A stretch of 64,000 nt of DNA. Source: Petrosia ficiformis. Taxonomy: Eukaryota; Porifera; Demospongiae; Haplosclerida; Petrosiidae. Made by a program: the position numbers and the translations under genes. Below the pieces are notes generated by a model. That model had not been told where the DNA came from. It was given only the letters and a program-made list of their open reading frames with translations, and did not search any database. Positions within the stretch are counted from its first letter, which is position 1. Every line of letters starts with the position of its first letter. Positions 29,641-44,112 of the stretch are shown in pieces. The stretch spans positions 2,626,001 to 2,690,000 of the forward strand of contig OX345647.1 of the NCBI GenBank assembly GCA_947044365.1, in the 5' to 3' direction.

Positions 29641-32481
29641 ACATTCATCCCCAAACCCTGCACACAATTGTATATAACGTACATCCTAATTAGAAAACAG
29701 TAAAACGTATGCACTAAAAACTAAGCCCAAAACCAAAAACCCTAAACACTGAATCCCAAATTTGAAGCTTTACCTAACTATCATCCTACCTACCTACATA
29801 CCTACCCGTCTTTTAACCTACCACGTTCTTGTTAATAACATATCATTTCCTTGTTAGTGGTTCTTAGGGGCTCACTAGCTAGAAACATATTCTCGTCTTG
29901 TGAGATAGAAAGAATGCATTGCACACTGATTTGAGACTGTTATTTTACTATTTGAATTGCTTCTTATTTCTGGAATGTTACTTTTAGCAGATGGACTTCT
30001 GCAAATATCATTTGTTGTTCATAATTTGTTTACAATAATTTATTCCCTTCGATCATATATTAATTAATTATAAAAATAAATCCACTCATTAACATGTTTA
30101 GTTTATTTTAAACTTCAGTTATTTAATTATGGTCCCTTTTATACGAAAGGATTTAATGTTCCTCCTGATGGTTTAAATCTCTCAAAATTTGGTGATTTAA
30201 AGACAAATACTCAGTAAGATTTGAATTTTGTGAATTAAAATTCCACACTCTACTGAGTTTCATATATGCAGTCATTATCGTAAAGTCACTATCAAACAGG
30301 ATTAGTTTTCCGCAAGTTAGTTTCAAGGGAAATTTTACATGAAGCATTCACTAGGTTAGTATTACTAATCATGTATTGTACACATTTCATATAATCACTG
30401 TACTTATAAATGAAATAGATTTCAGAGTGCTGTGAATTGTTTTGCAAATTATCTGTAGATCATGATAGGAATTCTCCTCTGTAAGTGAATGAAATTGCAA
30501 ATTCCAAAATCTCACTCCTCCCTACTTTAATATGTATATTCAATCAATATGAACTCACTCTATCTAGTTCTTCCCCAAGTTAGGTTAATTAAGTACTCCC
30601 ATTCACTCCTATTGGACCTTAGATGTCACTCCAGTTCAGTTGATTTATACGTTGTTATCATTAGTTTTACTCAGTAGTCGTATAATTTTCAGTAGTCCAT
30701 TCCACCGTTCATATACTCATTATAATTGTAAATGCAGTATTATGTATGTTTATTCTTCTTTCAAGTTTAATTTCATAGGAGTGATCTATTTCCTCAAGAA
30801 ACAGTGATCTGTTTGTGTTCACAAACTGAGTTTAGCAATGATTTCTTTTCAAATGACAAGTTTAGGATCTCTGTTAAGACGTTTATTATAAATACAAGGT
30901 AGTTATCTGGTTAGTGTGGTAAGTTTTGTATACCATCAAGCACTCTTCCATGATTTGTATATTGATTCAATAATTATAAGTATAAATGCACTAGTTAATA
31001 TGTTGAGTTTGCTTCCCAAGTTAGGATTTAGGTCGATGCCATGTTTAGTGGACCGATTCTTATGCTTAGACTTCATTGAAGTTAAGTTGATTTATATATA
31101 GCTAGTTTTACTAGGTAATCGTATAAGTTTATGTAGTCCATTCCACTTTTAATGTACTCAATACATCTGTAGATGCAGTATTATAAATGTTTATTTTTCC
31201 CCAAAGTTTCATTTCATAGGTGTGATCCATTTCATCAAAGATGAGAGAATCCTTATTGTTTCCGTATTGAGAGTCTCTCCAACGTCGTTTCTTGTAAAAA
31301 GAAGTTGGTTATTCGGTTTGTGTCGTAAGTTTCGTATACTGTCAAGCACTCTGCTATCGTTTGTATAATTCTTCGTTTATCACAATTATAAATGAGATGG
31401 ATTTAGTTTTCTCCCATGTCTAGTATCTTAGGAGCATGATGTCGTCTGTACACAATTTCCAAGAAGATTCTCTATTGGTAAGTTAATCATTTTATGTTTT
31501 TCATTCACATTTAGTATGTACATGTAGTTCTTCTCATGTGATATGTAGTTGTTAGTTCTTGGTAGTTCTTGTAGTTGTAGGCAATGCTTGGTATTTCTTG
31601 GTAGTTTTTGGTAGTTCTTAGTAGTTCTTGAAGTTCTTCGTAGTTCTGGTAATTCTTGCTGCAGCTTTTGTAGTTGACAGTATTATTTATGTCATAGTAG
31701 TTCTTGTGAGCTTGTAGTGCTTTTATTTCTTGTAGTTCTTGGTACTTCTTGGTACTTCTTGGTAGTTCTATGTAGCTCTTGCTGTTCTCGCACAGTTGAT
31801 ATTTATAAGAGGTGGCTGTATTCTAGCTGTGGAACGACGCTGCAGAGTAGTTCTCATACTCGAAATACTTTTAATAATGAGTGATACTATATGTGTTCAT
31901 AATATGAAATCTTTTAATCTTATCAACAGTAATTATCTACAGTTAATAAGTAATTAAATAAAATATTAATTTATTGAGAGTTTAATTAATTATATCATTA
32001 TTTAAACTTTTAATTAAACAGTGAAGTAATAAAATTAATTAGTTTATTACTGTTACTAGTTAATTAATTCCACCAATAACTATTATTAATTAACTGAAAA
32101 TGTGGGTGTGTTCATTGTTCAGATGGAGATTTTAAGATGAGAAATATTTGACGGTGATTGCTGATTGAGAATTAAACCTGTAAGTTATCATTAAAATTTA
32201 ACTCCATTTCCTCTTACTAGAATGTACTGGCTGTGTTGAAAATGAAATCCTTTCTACAATGTTTCTGAGTACTTTCAACTGATACTAGTAGTTTTACAAT
32301 GAATATGTCCAACATTCTCTTCCCATTCTGTAGATAGCTACTAAGGGTGACATTACACATTCAGAGTGGAAATTGTATTATATAGAGTGAGCAGTTGAAT
32401 GTTATGTTAGTTAATATTTGTTCCACACTCCAGGTCCTCCGTAGAGGTCAGGTTAATTCTGATTGCTGTCAGTTCCAAGAC
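29640..32481. repeat. A block, copy 1 (internally deleted)
   Basis: Near-identical to parts of 34,360-38,880. Relative to copy 2 it lacks about 1.7 kb, joined at about 30,617-30,630 (35.32 kb and 37.02 kb equivalents). At 32,481 it jumps into the B block, so the end of A and all of C (about 3.7 kb) are missing. The join at 30,617 contains the string actcctattgga, which is also the core of the nearby 21-bp minisatellite. No gene recognised. Confidence 0.88.
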
Positions 32482-34360
32482 CTCTCTACCTATTTACCTA
32501 TCTACCTATCCACCTATTTATTTATCTACCTATCTAACTGTCTACATGTCTATCTATCTAACTCTCTACCTTTCTAACTGTCTAACTGTCTACCTGTCTA
32601 ACTGTCTACCTGTCTACTTGTCTACCTGTCTACCTGTCTACATATCTACATATCTACCTATCTACCTATCAACCGCTCTACTTATCTACCTATCTACATA
32701 TCTACCTGTCTACCTATCTACCTCTCTACCTATTTACCTATCTACCTATCCACCTATCTATTTATCTACCTATCTAACTGTCTACATGTCTATCTATCTA
32801 ACACTCTACCTGTCTAACTGTCTAACTGTCTACCTGTCTACCTGTCTAACTGTCTACTTCTCTACCTGTCTACCTGTCAACCTATCTACATATATACCTA
32901 TCTACCCTTCTACCTATCTACCTATCTACCTATCATCCTATCTAACTATCTACCAATATATACCTATCTTCTTAATCACCTACCTACCCATCTACCTATC
33001 TAACTGTCAACATGTCTACCTGTCTACCTTTCTACTTGTCTAAATCTCTACCTGTCTAATGGTCTACATGTCTACCTGTCTTCCTCTCTACCTGTCTAAA
33101 TCTCTACCTGTCTAATTGTCTACATGTCTACATGTCTAACTGTCTACCTGTCTACCTTTCTACCTGTCTACATGTCTACCTATCTGTCTATCTAACTATC
33201 TACCTATGTACCTCCCTATATATCTATCTAATCGGTCTATTTATCTAACGAAGCATGTATGTGTCTGTGTGTCTAATTACTAAGCTATATACGTAACTAT
33301 CTATCTCTTACATATGTATCAATCTAAATTTGTTGGTATGTCACTATCAATATCGTTATAAATCTATCTATCTGACTTTCTATCTATCTATCTATGTATC
33401 GAACCAACCACCCACCCATCCATCCATCCATCCATCCATCCATCCATCCATCCATCCATCCAGCTATCCTACCATCCATCCATCCATCCATCCATCCATC
33501 CATCCATCCATCCATCCATCCATCCATCCATCCATCCATCCATCCATCCATCCATCCAACCCTTCATTCATCCATCCATCCATTCATTCAAATGCTCATC
33601 CATTCAGCAATCATATTTCTCGAACAGTCTATCATTACCTCCCTCCAGCCATCTGTCCATTCGTGTGTCTGTCTGTCTGTCTGTTTGTCCGTCCTAATGA
33701 CTATCCATCCATCCCTCCATCCATCAATTCATCCATCCATTCATTACACCCACTCATCCATCCATCAAAACATACAATGATCCATCAATCCAAACTGCCA
33801 AAAATTCATCCATCTAGCTGTCTCTCTATCCATTCTGTCATCCATGCATCCTTTCATCCATTCATGCAACCCTGCAAACATCCATCTATCCGAACCTCCT
33901 TCCTGCTATCCATTCATATTTCCAACCATCCATCCATACAACGGGTAGTCTATCTAACTATATATGTAAGTTCTATCTATCTTTCTATATTGTATCTATC
34001 TATATATGCCTCTGTCTAATTGTTATGTATTTTTTCTCTATATCTCTGTCTGTCTGATGGTTTGTCTGTCATTCTGTCTGTTTGTCTGTCTTTCTGTTTG
34101 TCTGGTTCTACCTATCTATTTATGAATTTCAATACGTATCTATTTATCTCCATATGTATATATTTATTTATATATCTATCTATTTATTCATTTAATTCCC
34201 TATCTATTGCTTTATTTGTCTACTACCAATATATTTATTTATGTCTCAACTTGTCTCTCTTTGTGTGTGGTTATATAAATAAATAAATATATATATATAT
34301 ATATGTATAATTTATGTATTTATTTATGTATGTATTTTTGTGTTTATTGATCTATGTTTC
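32482..34360. repeat. B block, copy 1 (microsatellite compound)
   Basis: CTAC/CTGT tetranucleotide family (32,482-33,240), a short complex island (33,240-33,400), CATC repeats (33,412-33,560 and degenerate to 33,930), then the TCTG/TATT block. Matches 42,547-44,085. It ends with an intact tatatatatatgtataatttatg site, the empty version of the site filled by the 10.5 kb transposon in copy 2. Confidence 0.9.
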
Positions 34361-37300
34361 TGATACATTCATCCCCAAACCCTGCACACAATTGCATAAA
34401 ATGTACACCCTAATTAGAAAACAGTGAAACGTACGCACTAAACACTAAGCCCAAAACCAAAAACCCTAAACACTGAATCCCAAATTTGAAGCTTTACCTA
34501 ACTACCATCCGACCTACCTACCTACCTAGCCGTCTTTTAACCTACCACGTTCTGGTTAATAACATATCATTTCCTTGTTAGTGGTTCTTAAGGGCTCACT
34601 AGCTAGAAACATATTCTTGTCTTGTGAAATAGAAAGAATGCATTGCACACTGCTTTGAGACTGTTATTTTACTATATGAATTGCTTCTTATTTCTGGAAT
34701 GTTACTTTTAGCAGATGGACTTCTGCAAATATCATTTGTTGTTCATATTTTGTTTACAATAATTTATTCCCCTCGATCATATATTAATTAATTATAATAA
34801 TAAATCCACTCATTAACATGTTTAGTTTATTTTAAACTTCAGTTATTTAATTATGGTTCCTTTTATACGAAAGGATTTAATGTTCCTCCTGATGGTTTAA
34901 ATCTCTCAAAATTTGGTGATTTAAAGACAAATACTCAGTAATATTTGAATTTTGTGAATTAAAATTCCACACTCTACTGAGTTTCATATATGCAGTCATT
35001 ATCGTAAAGTCACTATCAAACAGGATTAGTTTCCCGCAAGTTAGTTTCAAGGGAAATTTTACATGAAGCATTCACTAGGTTAGTATTACTAATCATGTAT
35101 TGTACACATTTCATATAATCACTGTACTTATAAATGAAATAGATTTCAGAGTGCTGTGAATTGTTTTGCAAATTATCTGTAGATCATGATAGGAATTCTC
35201 CTCTGTAAGTGAATGAAATTGCAATTTCCAAAATCTCACTCCTCCCCACATTCATATATATATTCAATCAATATGAACTCACTCTACCTAGTTCTTCCCC
35301 AAGTTATGTACTCCCATTCACTCCTCCAAATTCCTCCGCTCATGAGCTTAATCCACCAGATGACTCCGTATGAAGACTCCTAGGTGACTCCTCCACCTAA
35401 CTCCTATGTTATAGTGACTACTCCTCTTGACAAATGATTGTGAGTATTCATGACTCTTTATGACTTCTTGTGACTGTTGACGATTACTACAATGTCCTTT
35501 TTTCTACAGCTTTAACTTCAATTATACTTTCGAATTCTCATCCCTCTTCATTATATCCTCCGGACTAATCATTTAGGCAAATCATAATGAAATCACTTCA
35601 TGAGTACTTGCGACCCATTTCTAGTCACATTAATTTTTTGTTTGATATGATGAGTATATGGATAAATTTATGTATGATATATCCTTGGTACTCCAACGCT
35701 CGTTTAATCATTCATTGATTACAATTATCAATGCACAATTCATTTGGTTTGTTCCATTTCACCAGGTTACTTGTGTAGGTTTCATGAATCCAATCAACAT
35801 AAAATGGAGTGATGTTGTAGTACGTGAGTTATTCCACCTTTCACATATAATTCATTCTTTATTCAAATCATATCATCAATATGTGTATTTCATTCATCAA
35901 TTGAGACTTAAAGGAGAGTTAATACAGTGATCTTGTAGTGTATCAACGTCTTCTTTCTTGATTGTAGTAAAATTTCTTGATAGACTTGTAGTATACCAAC
36001 GTCTTCTTTCTCGGCTATTGTATTAGTTCTTCATAGTTCTTGTTTCATGGTAGATAGGAAAATATTCTTGTCTTGTAGTATTACACCATAAGATAATTTG
36101 TAAGACCGTTAGATTGCAATATTACTTATTTCATACTTCTCATAGGTACTACTATTGTGAAGACGAAGTCAAGACAGGTTGAGATTCATTCTTAAGAATT
36201 CCGCTGCCGAATGCTCGTAATGACTCAAACTACATGTCTCATGAATGTTCAGAACGACTCTCACTCATTCAGTTCAAGTCTCAAGTGTCATCAATTATGT
36301 CTCACTAATTCGGTTGTCTACATTCATGGGAAGAGTGCAGGTTCCATGCTCCATTATCGTCAAATCTGTAGTTTTCTATTTGAATTATCACTCTCATTGT
36401 TTGTGAAATCTCCAGTCCCTAAACGTGTGAAATCACAAGTCGTCTGTCGTGTCTTATCTCCAGTCTCCAGTCTCCAGTCAACCTTGTCAATTTTCCAACC
36501 TACAGACATTTAGGTTCTGTAGACTACCGTTGCGAGTGTCACAAACACTCTATCCTGCATTCTTTATGTCAATTATGTAGACTCCAGTATTGAGTTTCTA
36601 AGTTAATATATCTGTTGTCGTCAAGAACCTTACTTGGTAAGCGTATGAGATTAACTAGATTATGTAATCCTTTCCATCATTCATGTACTGATTACAATCG
36701 TAAATGCAGTATTTAATATGTTTACTATATCCCCAAGTTCGGTTTCATAGGAAGAGTCCATTCTTTTGATGAGGACTGATTTCATTGTGTACACAGTTTG
36801 AGGTATTTCTCATTGTCGTTGCATGTAATTTTACTCTGCAGTAGAGTTATATGTTTGGTGCCGTAAGTTACGTGTATATACCAATCCAAACCAATCCCAT
36901 CATTTGTATATTCATTCATTCATTATAACAAATGTGCACTACTTCATGTATTTAGTGTTTTTCCAAAGTTAGGTTCTTAGGTCGAGGCAAGTTGTAGTGA
37001 TGCGATGGTTCTTTGTTCTTTCACCTAGATGTCACTCCAGTTAAGTTGAATTATACGTTATCATTAGTTTTACTCAGTAGTCGTATAATTTTCAGTAGCC
37101 CATTCGACCGTTCATATACTCATTATAATTGTAAATGCAGTATTATATATGTTTATTCTTCTTTCAAGTTTCGTTTCATAGGAGTGATCTATTTCCTCAA
37201 GAAACAGTGATCTGTTTGTGTTCACAAACTGAGTTTAGCAATGATTTCTTTTCAAATGACAAGTTTAGTATCTCTCTTAAGACGTTTGTTATAAATACAA

Positions 37301-39540
37301 GGTAGTTACCTGGTTAGTGTGGTAAGTTTTGTATACCATCAAGCACTCTTCCATGATTTGTATATTGATTCAATAATTATAATTATAAATGCACTAGTTA
37401 ATATGTTGAGTTTGCTTCCCAAGTTAGGTTATAGGTCGATGCCAGGTGTAGTGGACCGATTCTTATGCTTAGACTTCATTGAAGTTAAGTTGATTTATAT
37501 ATAGCTAGTTTTACTAGGTAGTCGTATAAGTTTATGTAGTCCATTCCACAATTAATGTACTCAATATATCTGTAGATGCAGTATTATAAATGTTTATTTT
37601 TCCACAAAGTTTCATTTCATAGGAGTGATCCATTTCATCAAAGATGAGAGAATCCTTATTGTTTCCATATTGAGAGTCTCTCCAACGTCGTTTCTTGTAA
37701 AAAGAAGTTGGTTATTCGGTTTGTGTCGTAAGTTTGGTATACTGTAAAGCACTCTACCATCGTTTGTATATTCCCTCATTTATCACAATTATAAATGCGA
37801 TGTATTTAGTTTTCTCCCAAGTCTAGTATCTTAGGAGCATGATCTCGTCTGTACACAATTTCCAAGAAGATTCTCTATTGGTAAGTTAATCATTTTAGGT
37901 TTTTCATTCACATTTAAGATGTATATGTAGTTCTTCCCATGTGATATGTAGTTGTTAGTTCTTGGTAGTTCTTGTAGTTGTTAGTAATGCTTGGTATTAC
38001 TAGGTAGTTTTTGGTAGTTGTTGGTAGTTCTTGAAGTTCTTTGTAGTTCTGGTAGTTGTTGCTGCAGCTTCTGTGGTGGACAATATTATTTATGTCGTAG
38101 TAGTTCTTGTGATCTTGTAGTTCATTTATTTGTTGTAGTCCTTGGTAGTTCTTGGTAGTTCTTGGTAGTTCTTTGTAGCTCTTTCATTTGTCGCACAGTT
38201 TATATTTACAAGAGGTGGCTGTATTCTAGCTGTGGAACGACGTTGCCGAGTAGTTCTCATTCTCGAAATACTTTTAATAATGAGTGATACTATATGTGTT
38301 CATAATATGAAATCTTTTAATTTTATCAACAGTAATTATCTATAGTTAATAAGTAATTAAATATTAAGTTATTGAGAGTTTAATTAATTATATCATTATT
38401 TAAATTGTTAATTAAACAGTGAAGTAATAAAATTAATTAGTTTATTACTGTTACTAGTTAATTAATTCCACCAATAATTATTATTAATTAACTGAAAATG
38501 GTGGGTGTGTTCATTGTTCAGATGGACATTTTAAGATGAGAAATATTAGATAGTGATTGCTGATTGAGAATTAAACCTGTGAGTTATCATTAAAATGTAA
38601 CTCCATTTCCTCTTACTAGAATGTACTGGCTGTGTTGAAAATGAAATCCTTTCTACAATGTTTCTGAGGACTTTCAACTGATACTAGTAATTTTACAATG
38701 AATATGTCCAACATTCTCTTCCCATTCTGTAGATAGCTACTAAGGGTGACATTACACATTCAGAGTGAAATTGTATTCTATAGAGTGAGCAGTTGAATGT
38801 TATGTTAGTTAATATTTGTTCCACACTCCAGGTCCTCCGTAGAGGTCAGGTTAATTCTGATTGCTGTCAGTTCCAAGACATTCCTTGGTATGCTTTCTAA
38901 TATTGATTAAAATATGAGTACAAGGAAGGGATTTGATAGAATATTATTTAGTACTGAAATATAGCACCTCAAGTATAGTGTTTTCATAACAATTTCTCAG
39001 TAAGTTTCAAAACCTATGAATTTCCATCCCCCACTCTTCAGTCGTTCATCTATTATTATCACAAATGACTATTAACATGTTCAGTTTTGAACTAACATAC
39101 GTCTTTTAGTCTTTCCGCCCTTTCTTCTAAAGATTAACATCGAAACGTTAGCTCAGTTAGTATTGGGAATTACGTAATCCAGGTTTCACTTAAGCGCATA
39201 TGAACTGTATAACATGTTTAGTTCATTACCAAAGTTAAATTTCTCAGTAATGTGAATGTTTCCACAAGTTAACTGTAGCTAATATTACGAGTTCTATTCA
39301 GTAAGTGAATAATATTATGTATTCCATTTGATTGCTCCTCCCTCCTTCGTACGCATATTCATTCAATATTAATGTAAATCCCTCTACATTATGTTTAGTT
39401 ATTCCCAAAGTTAGGTTAATTGTTAATTATGTACTCCTATTGACAACTCCAGAATCCTCTAAACACAAGTGGAATCCACCAGACGACTCATCGAGAAGAC
39501 ATTGATTTGATGTAAAGCTGTTCAAATTGGTGAGGGTATA
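34360..39540. repeat. A block, copy 2 (complete, about 5.2 kb)
   Basis: Complex AT-rich sequence, nearly identical to 54,606-59,770. It contains degenerate tandem monomers spaced about 215 bp apart, each with a core like ataaatgcactagttaatat followed by ccaagttaggtt (cores near 36,697, 36,915, 37,131, 37,385, 37,571 and 37,785). It also has a ttggtagttc minisatellite (37,925-38,180) and a CCCTAAA-like patch (about 34,440-34,490). Frames of 60-100 codons are conserved between copies only because the copies are recent. No gene recognised. Confidence 0.88.
37925..38180. repeat. TAGTTCTTGG decamer minisatellite in A block
   Basis: Degenerate tandem 8-10 bp units tagttcttgg; the same tract is at 31,540-31,790 and 58,190-58,430 in the other A copies, with small copy-number changes. 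Confidence 0.85.
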
Positions 39541-40856
39541 GTGTATATATCTACCTATCCTTATAAACCTGTATTTATTTATATCCCTTTATCTAAGCAT
39601 GTAATTATCTATGGATTTAATTCTTATGTACACAACAATCCACATAATTATTCTTCTTAGATATCTATCTATCGATTTATATAGTGCGCTATCTATTTAT
39701 CCATCTAATTCTCTAAATATCATTCTATCTATCTACCTATTTACGTATCTATTGATCTGTCTATGTATATAAACATTTATTGTCCATGTATCTATCCATC
39801 CATCCATCCATCCATCTCTCCATCCTTCCATCCATTCATTCAAACTTTCATCCAATCATTAAATCAAATGCCCATTCATCCATCCATCCATCCAATAGTC
39901 GATCTATCTATATTAATCAAGTTCTATCAATTATTCTATTTTTGTATCTATCTATATCTATATATCTATCTGTCTAATTTCTATCTCTATTTTTCTCTAT
40001 ATATCAGTCAGTCTGACTGTTTGTCTGTCAGTCAGAGTGTTTCTCTGTCTGTTCGTTTGTCTGTTTCTACCTATCTACTTATGAATTTCTTTACGTATCC
40101 ATTTATCCGTATAAGTATATATGTCCTGTCTATGCTGTCTATCCTGTCTATCTTGACTATCCTGTATATCCATCTTCTCTATCAATTCAATCTTGTCAAT
40201 CCTGTCTATCCGGTTTGTTTTTACTATCCTGTCTCACTGGTTTGTCTTGTCTATCCTGTCTATCCAGTCTATCCTCCAATGTTACTCCGTCTATCGTGTC
40301 TATCCTGTCGATCTTGTCTATGCTGCCTATCCTGTCTATCCTGTCTATCATGACAATCCTGTCTATCTTGTCTGTACTGTTTATCATGTCTATCCTGTCA
40401 ATCCTCTCTATTCTGTCTATCCTGTCTATCTTGACTATCATGTCAATCCTCTCTATCCTGTCTATCCTGTCTATCTTCACTATCCTTTCTACCATATCTA
40501 ACCTGCCTATCTTTTCTACAAAGCCAATCCTGTCTATCCTGTCTATCCTGTCTATCTTGTGTATCATGTCTATCATGTCTAGGTATTCATCTATCTATCT
40601 ATCTATATATCCGTTTATTTACCTATCTATCTTCCTGTCTTTATATCCATTCATATATCTATCTATTTATCTATCTATCCACGTCTCTTTCTATTTATTT
40701 ATCCATATATTTATTTATATATCTATCTATCTGTCTTTCTGTTTGTCTGTCTCCTTGTCTGTCTGTCTGAGTGTCTGTGTGTCTCTCTGTGTATCTGTCT
40801 GTCTGTCTGTCTCTCTGTCGTTCTGTCTGTCTGGCTCTCTGTCCATCCATCTTTCC

Positions 40857-40890
<34 letters not shown>

Positions 40891-41161
40891 GGTCTATCTG
40901 TCTGGCTGTCTTACTATCTGTCAGTCTGTTAATCTATCAATTATATCTATCTATTTAAGTATCCATCTATCTATCTATTTATCTATCTATTTATATATAT
41001 ATCTATCTCTATATATTTAGCGAATTAACGATCTCTCTGTCTAATTATTTACGTAGCTATATAAATTTCTGTTTATTTATCTCTCTATGAATGGATTTCG
41101 CAAATATCTATCAATCTAAATTTGTAGGTATGTATCTATTATATATCTCTATCCATATATA

Positions 41162-41232
<71 letters not shown>

Positions 41233-41274
41233 TTATCTATCTATCTATCTGCCTATCTATCTATCAATCTATCA

Positions 41275-41320
<46 letters not shown>

Positions 41321-42546
41321 TTGTCCATCAATCGATCTATCGATCTTTATATTTATAACTATCTATCATTCCGTACGTCCGTCCGTCCATCTGTCCGTCC
41401 GTCTGTCCTTCCGTCCGTCCATCTGTCTGTCCATCCGTACTTCCGTCCGACGATCCGTCCGTCCGTCCGTTCTTCCGTCCTTCCTTCTGTTCTTCTCTAC
41501 GTCTGTCTGTCCGTCCATCCTCCCCGTCCGTCTGTCCATCCGTCCATCCCTCCTTTCGTCTGACCCTCTGTCTGTCTCTCTATCAGTCTCTTTGTCTATC
41601 TATCTATCTGACTACTTATCTACATATCTAACTACCTACCTATCTACCTATCTACCTATCTACCTATCTACTTATCTACCCATCTACCTATCTGACTATG
41701 TACATATCTCATTATTTACCTACCTACCTATCTGCCTATCTACCTATCTAACTGTCTACATGTCTACCTGTCTACATGTCTACCTCTCTAACTGTCTACC
41801 TGTCTACCTGTCTACCTGTCTACCTGTCTACATATCTACATATCTACCTATCTACCTATCAACCTCTCTACCTATTTACCTATCTACCTATCTATCTCTC
41901 TTCCTATCTATCTCTCTACCTATCTACCTATCTACCTATTTAAATATATACCTATTTACATATTTACGTACATACCTATCTACCTATCTACCTATGTACC
42001 TATCTACCTATCTAACTGTCTACATGTCTACCTGTCTACCTGTCTACTTATCTACGTGTCTACCTGCCTACTTGTCTAAATGTCTACCTATCTCTCTATC
42101 TAACTATCTACCTATCTACCTACCTATCTATCTATCTACTCTATCTATTTATCTAACTAAACATGTATCTGTCTGTGTGTCTAACTACTAAGTTATATAC
42201 GTATCTATCTATATGTATTGATATCTTACATATGTATCAATCTAAATTTGTAGCTATGTCGCTTTCAATATCTCTATCTATCTATCTATCTATCTTTCCA
42301 TCTATATATCTATCTATCTATTTATCTATCTATCCACCCATCCACCAATCCATCCATCCATCCATCCATTTTTCAATCCATCCATCCATCCATCCATCCA
42401 TCTATCGATCCATGCCATCCATCCATCCATCCATCCGCCCATCCGTTCATCAATCCATACTTCAATTCATCTACCCACGTACACATCTACCCATTAACCC
42501 CTCTACGTATCTACCTATCTACATATCTACCTGTCTACCTATCTAC
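39540..42546. repeat. C block, copy 1 (microsatellite compound)
   Basis: Starts ggtgagggtatagtgtatat, then mixed TATC/CATC sequence, a TCCTGTCTAT decamer tract (40,120-40,575), TCTG repeats (40,730-40,930), ATCT repeats (41,160-41,340), GTCC repeats (41,375-41,560) and CTAC repeats (41,590-42,120). The same order is seen from 59,770 in copy 3. The 247- and 366-codon frames here are simple-repeat translations. Confidence 0.9.
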
Positions 42547-44058
42547 CTCTCTACCTATTTACCTATCTACCTATCCACCTATTTATTTATCTACCTATCT
42601 AACTGTCTACATGTCTATCTATCTAACACTCTACCTGTCTAACTGTCTAACTGTCTACCTGTCTACCTGTCTAACTGTCTACTTCTCTACCTGTCTACCT
42701 GTCTACCTGTCAACATATCTACATATCTACCTATCTACCCTTCTACCTATCTACCTATCATCCTATCTAACTATCTACCAATATATACCTATCTTCTTAA
42801 TCACCTACCTACCCATCTACCTATCTAACTGTCAACATGTCTACCTGTCTACCTTTCTACTTGTCTAAATCTCTACCTGTCTAATGGTCTACATGTCTAC
42901 CTGTCTTCCTCTCTACCTGTCTAAATCTCTACCTGTCTAATTGTCTACATGTCTACATGTCTAACTGTCTACCTGTCTACCTTTCTACCTGTCTACATGT
43001 CTACCTATCTGTCTATCTAACTATTTACCTCCCTATATATCTATCTAATCGGTCTATTTATCTAACGAAGCATGTATGTGTCTGTGTGTCTAATTACTAA
43101 GCTATATACGTAACTATCTATCTCTTACATATGTATCAATGTAAATTTGTTGGTATGTCACTATCAATATCGTTATAAATCTATCTATCTGACTTTCTAT
43201 CTATCTATCTATGTATCGAACCAACCACCCACCCATCCATCCATCCATCCATCCATCCATCCATCCATCCATCCAGCTATCCTACCATCCATCCATCCAT
43301 CCATCCATCCATCCATCCATCCATCCATCCATCCATCCATCCATCCATGCATCCAACCCCTCATTCATCCATCCATCCATTCATTCAAATGCTCATCCAT
43401 TCAGCAATCATATTTCTCGAACAGTCTATCATTACCTCCCTCCAGCCATCTGTCCATTCGTGTGTCTGTCTGTCTGTCTGTTTGTCGTCCTAATGACTAT
43501 CCATCCATCCCTCCATCCATCAATTCATCCATCCATTCATTACACCCACTCATCCATCCATCAAAACATACAATGATCCATCAATCCAAACAGCCAAAAA
43601 TTCATCCATCTAGCTGTCTCTCTATCCATTCTGGCATCCATGCATCCTTTCATCCATTCATGCAACCCTGCAAACATCCATCTATCCAAACCTCCTTCCT
43701 TCTATCCATTCATATTTCCAACCATCCATCCATACAACGGGTAGTCTATCTATCTATATATTTAAGTTCTATCTATCTTTCTATTTTGTATCTATCTATA
43801 TATGCCTCTGTCTAATTGTTATGTATTTTTTCTCTATATCTCTGTCTGTCTGATGGTTTGTCAGTCATTCTGTCTGTTTGTCTGGTTCTACCTATCTATT
43901 TATGAATTTCAATACGTATCTATTTATCTCCATATGTATATATTTATCATAGCATTTATATATCTATCTATTTATTCATTTAATTCCCTATCTATTGCTT
44001 TATTTGTCTACTACCAATATATTTATTTATCTCTCAACTTGTCTCTCTTTCTGTGTGG

Positions 44059-44086
<28 letters not shown>
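42547..44086. repeat. B block, copy 2
   Basis: Matches B copy 1 closely, with fewer CTAC and CATC units (about 270 bp shorter). Its last TA tract is interrupted by the transposon starting at 44,087. Confidence 0.9.
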
Positions 44087-44089
<3 letters not shown>

Positions 44090-44112
44090 ACCCGATGTGA
44101 GAAAATAGGGCT
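44087..44112 (+). repeat. Left terminal inverted repeat of the 10.5 kb transposon
   Basis: GTGACCCGATGTGAGAAAAT followed by AGGGCT; pairs with 54,520-54,545 with one mismatch. Confidence 0.88.

Noticed and set aside
34877..37504. Frames of 60-100 codons conserved between A blocks (MLHVKFPL..., MDKFMYDI..., MLVMTQTT...)
   Set aside because: Whole A blocks are nearly identical, so conservation does not favour these frames, and none resembles a known protein.
41091..42191. 366-codon frame rich in IYLSIYLS
   Set aside because: Translation of ATCT, GTCC and CTAC microsatellites of the C block; no gene-like composition.
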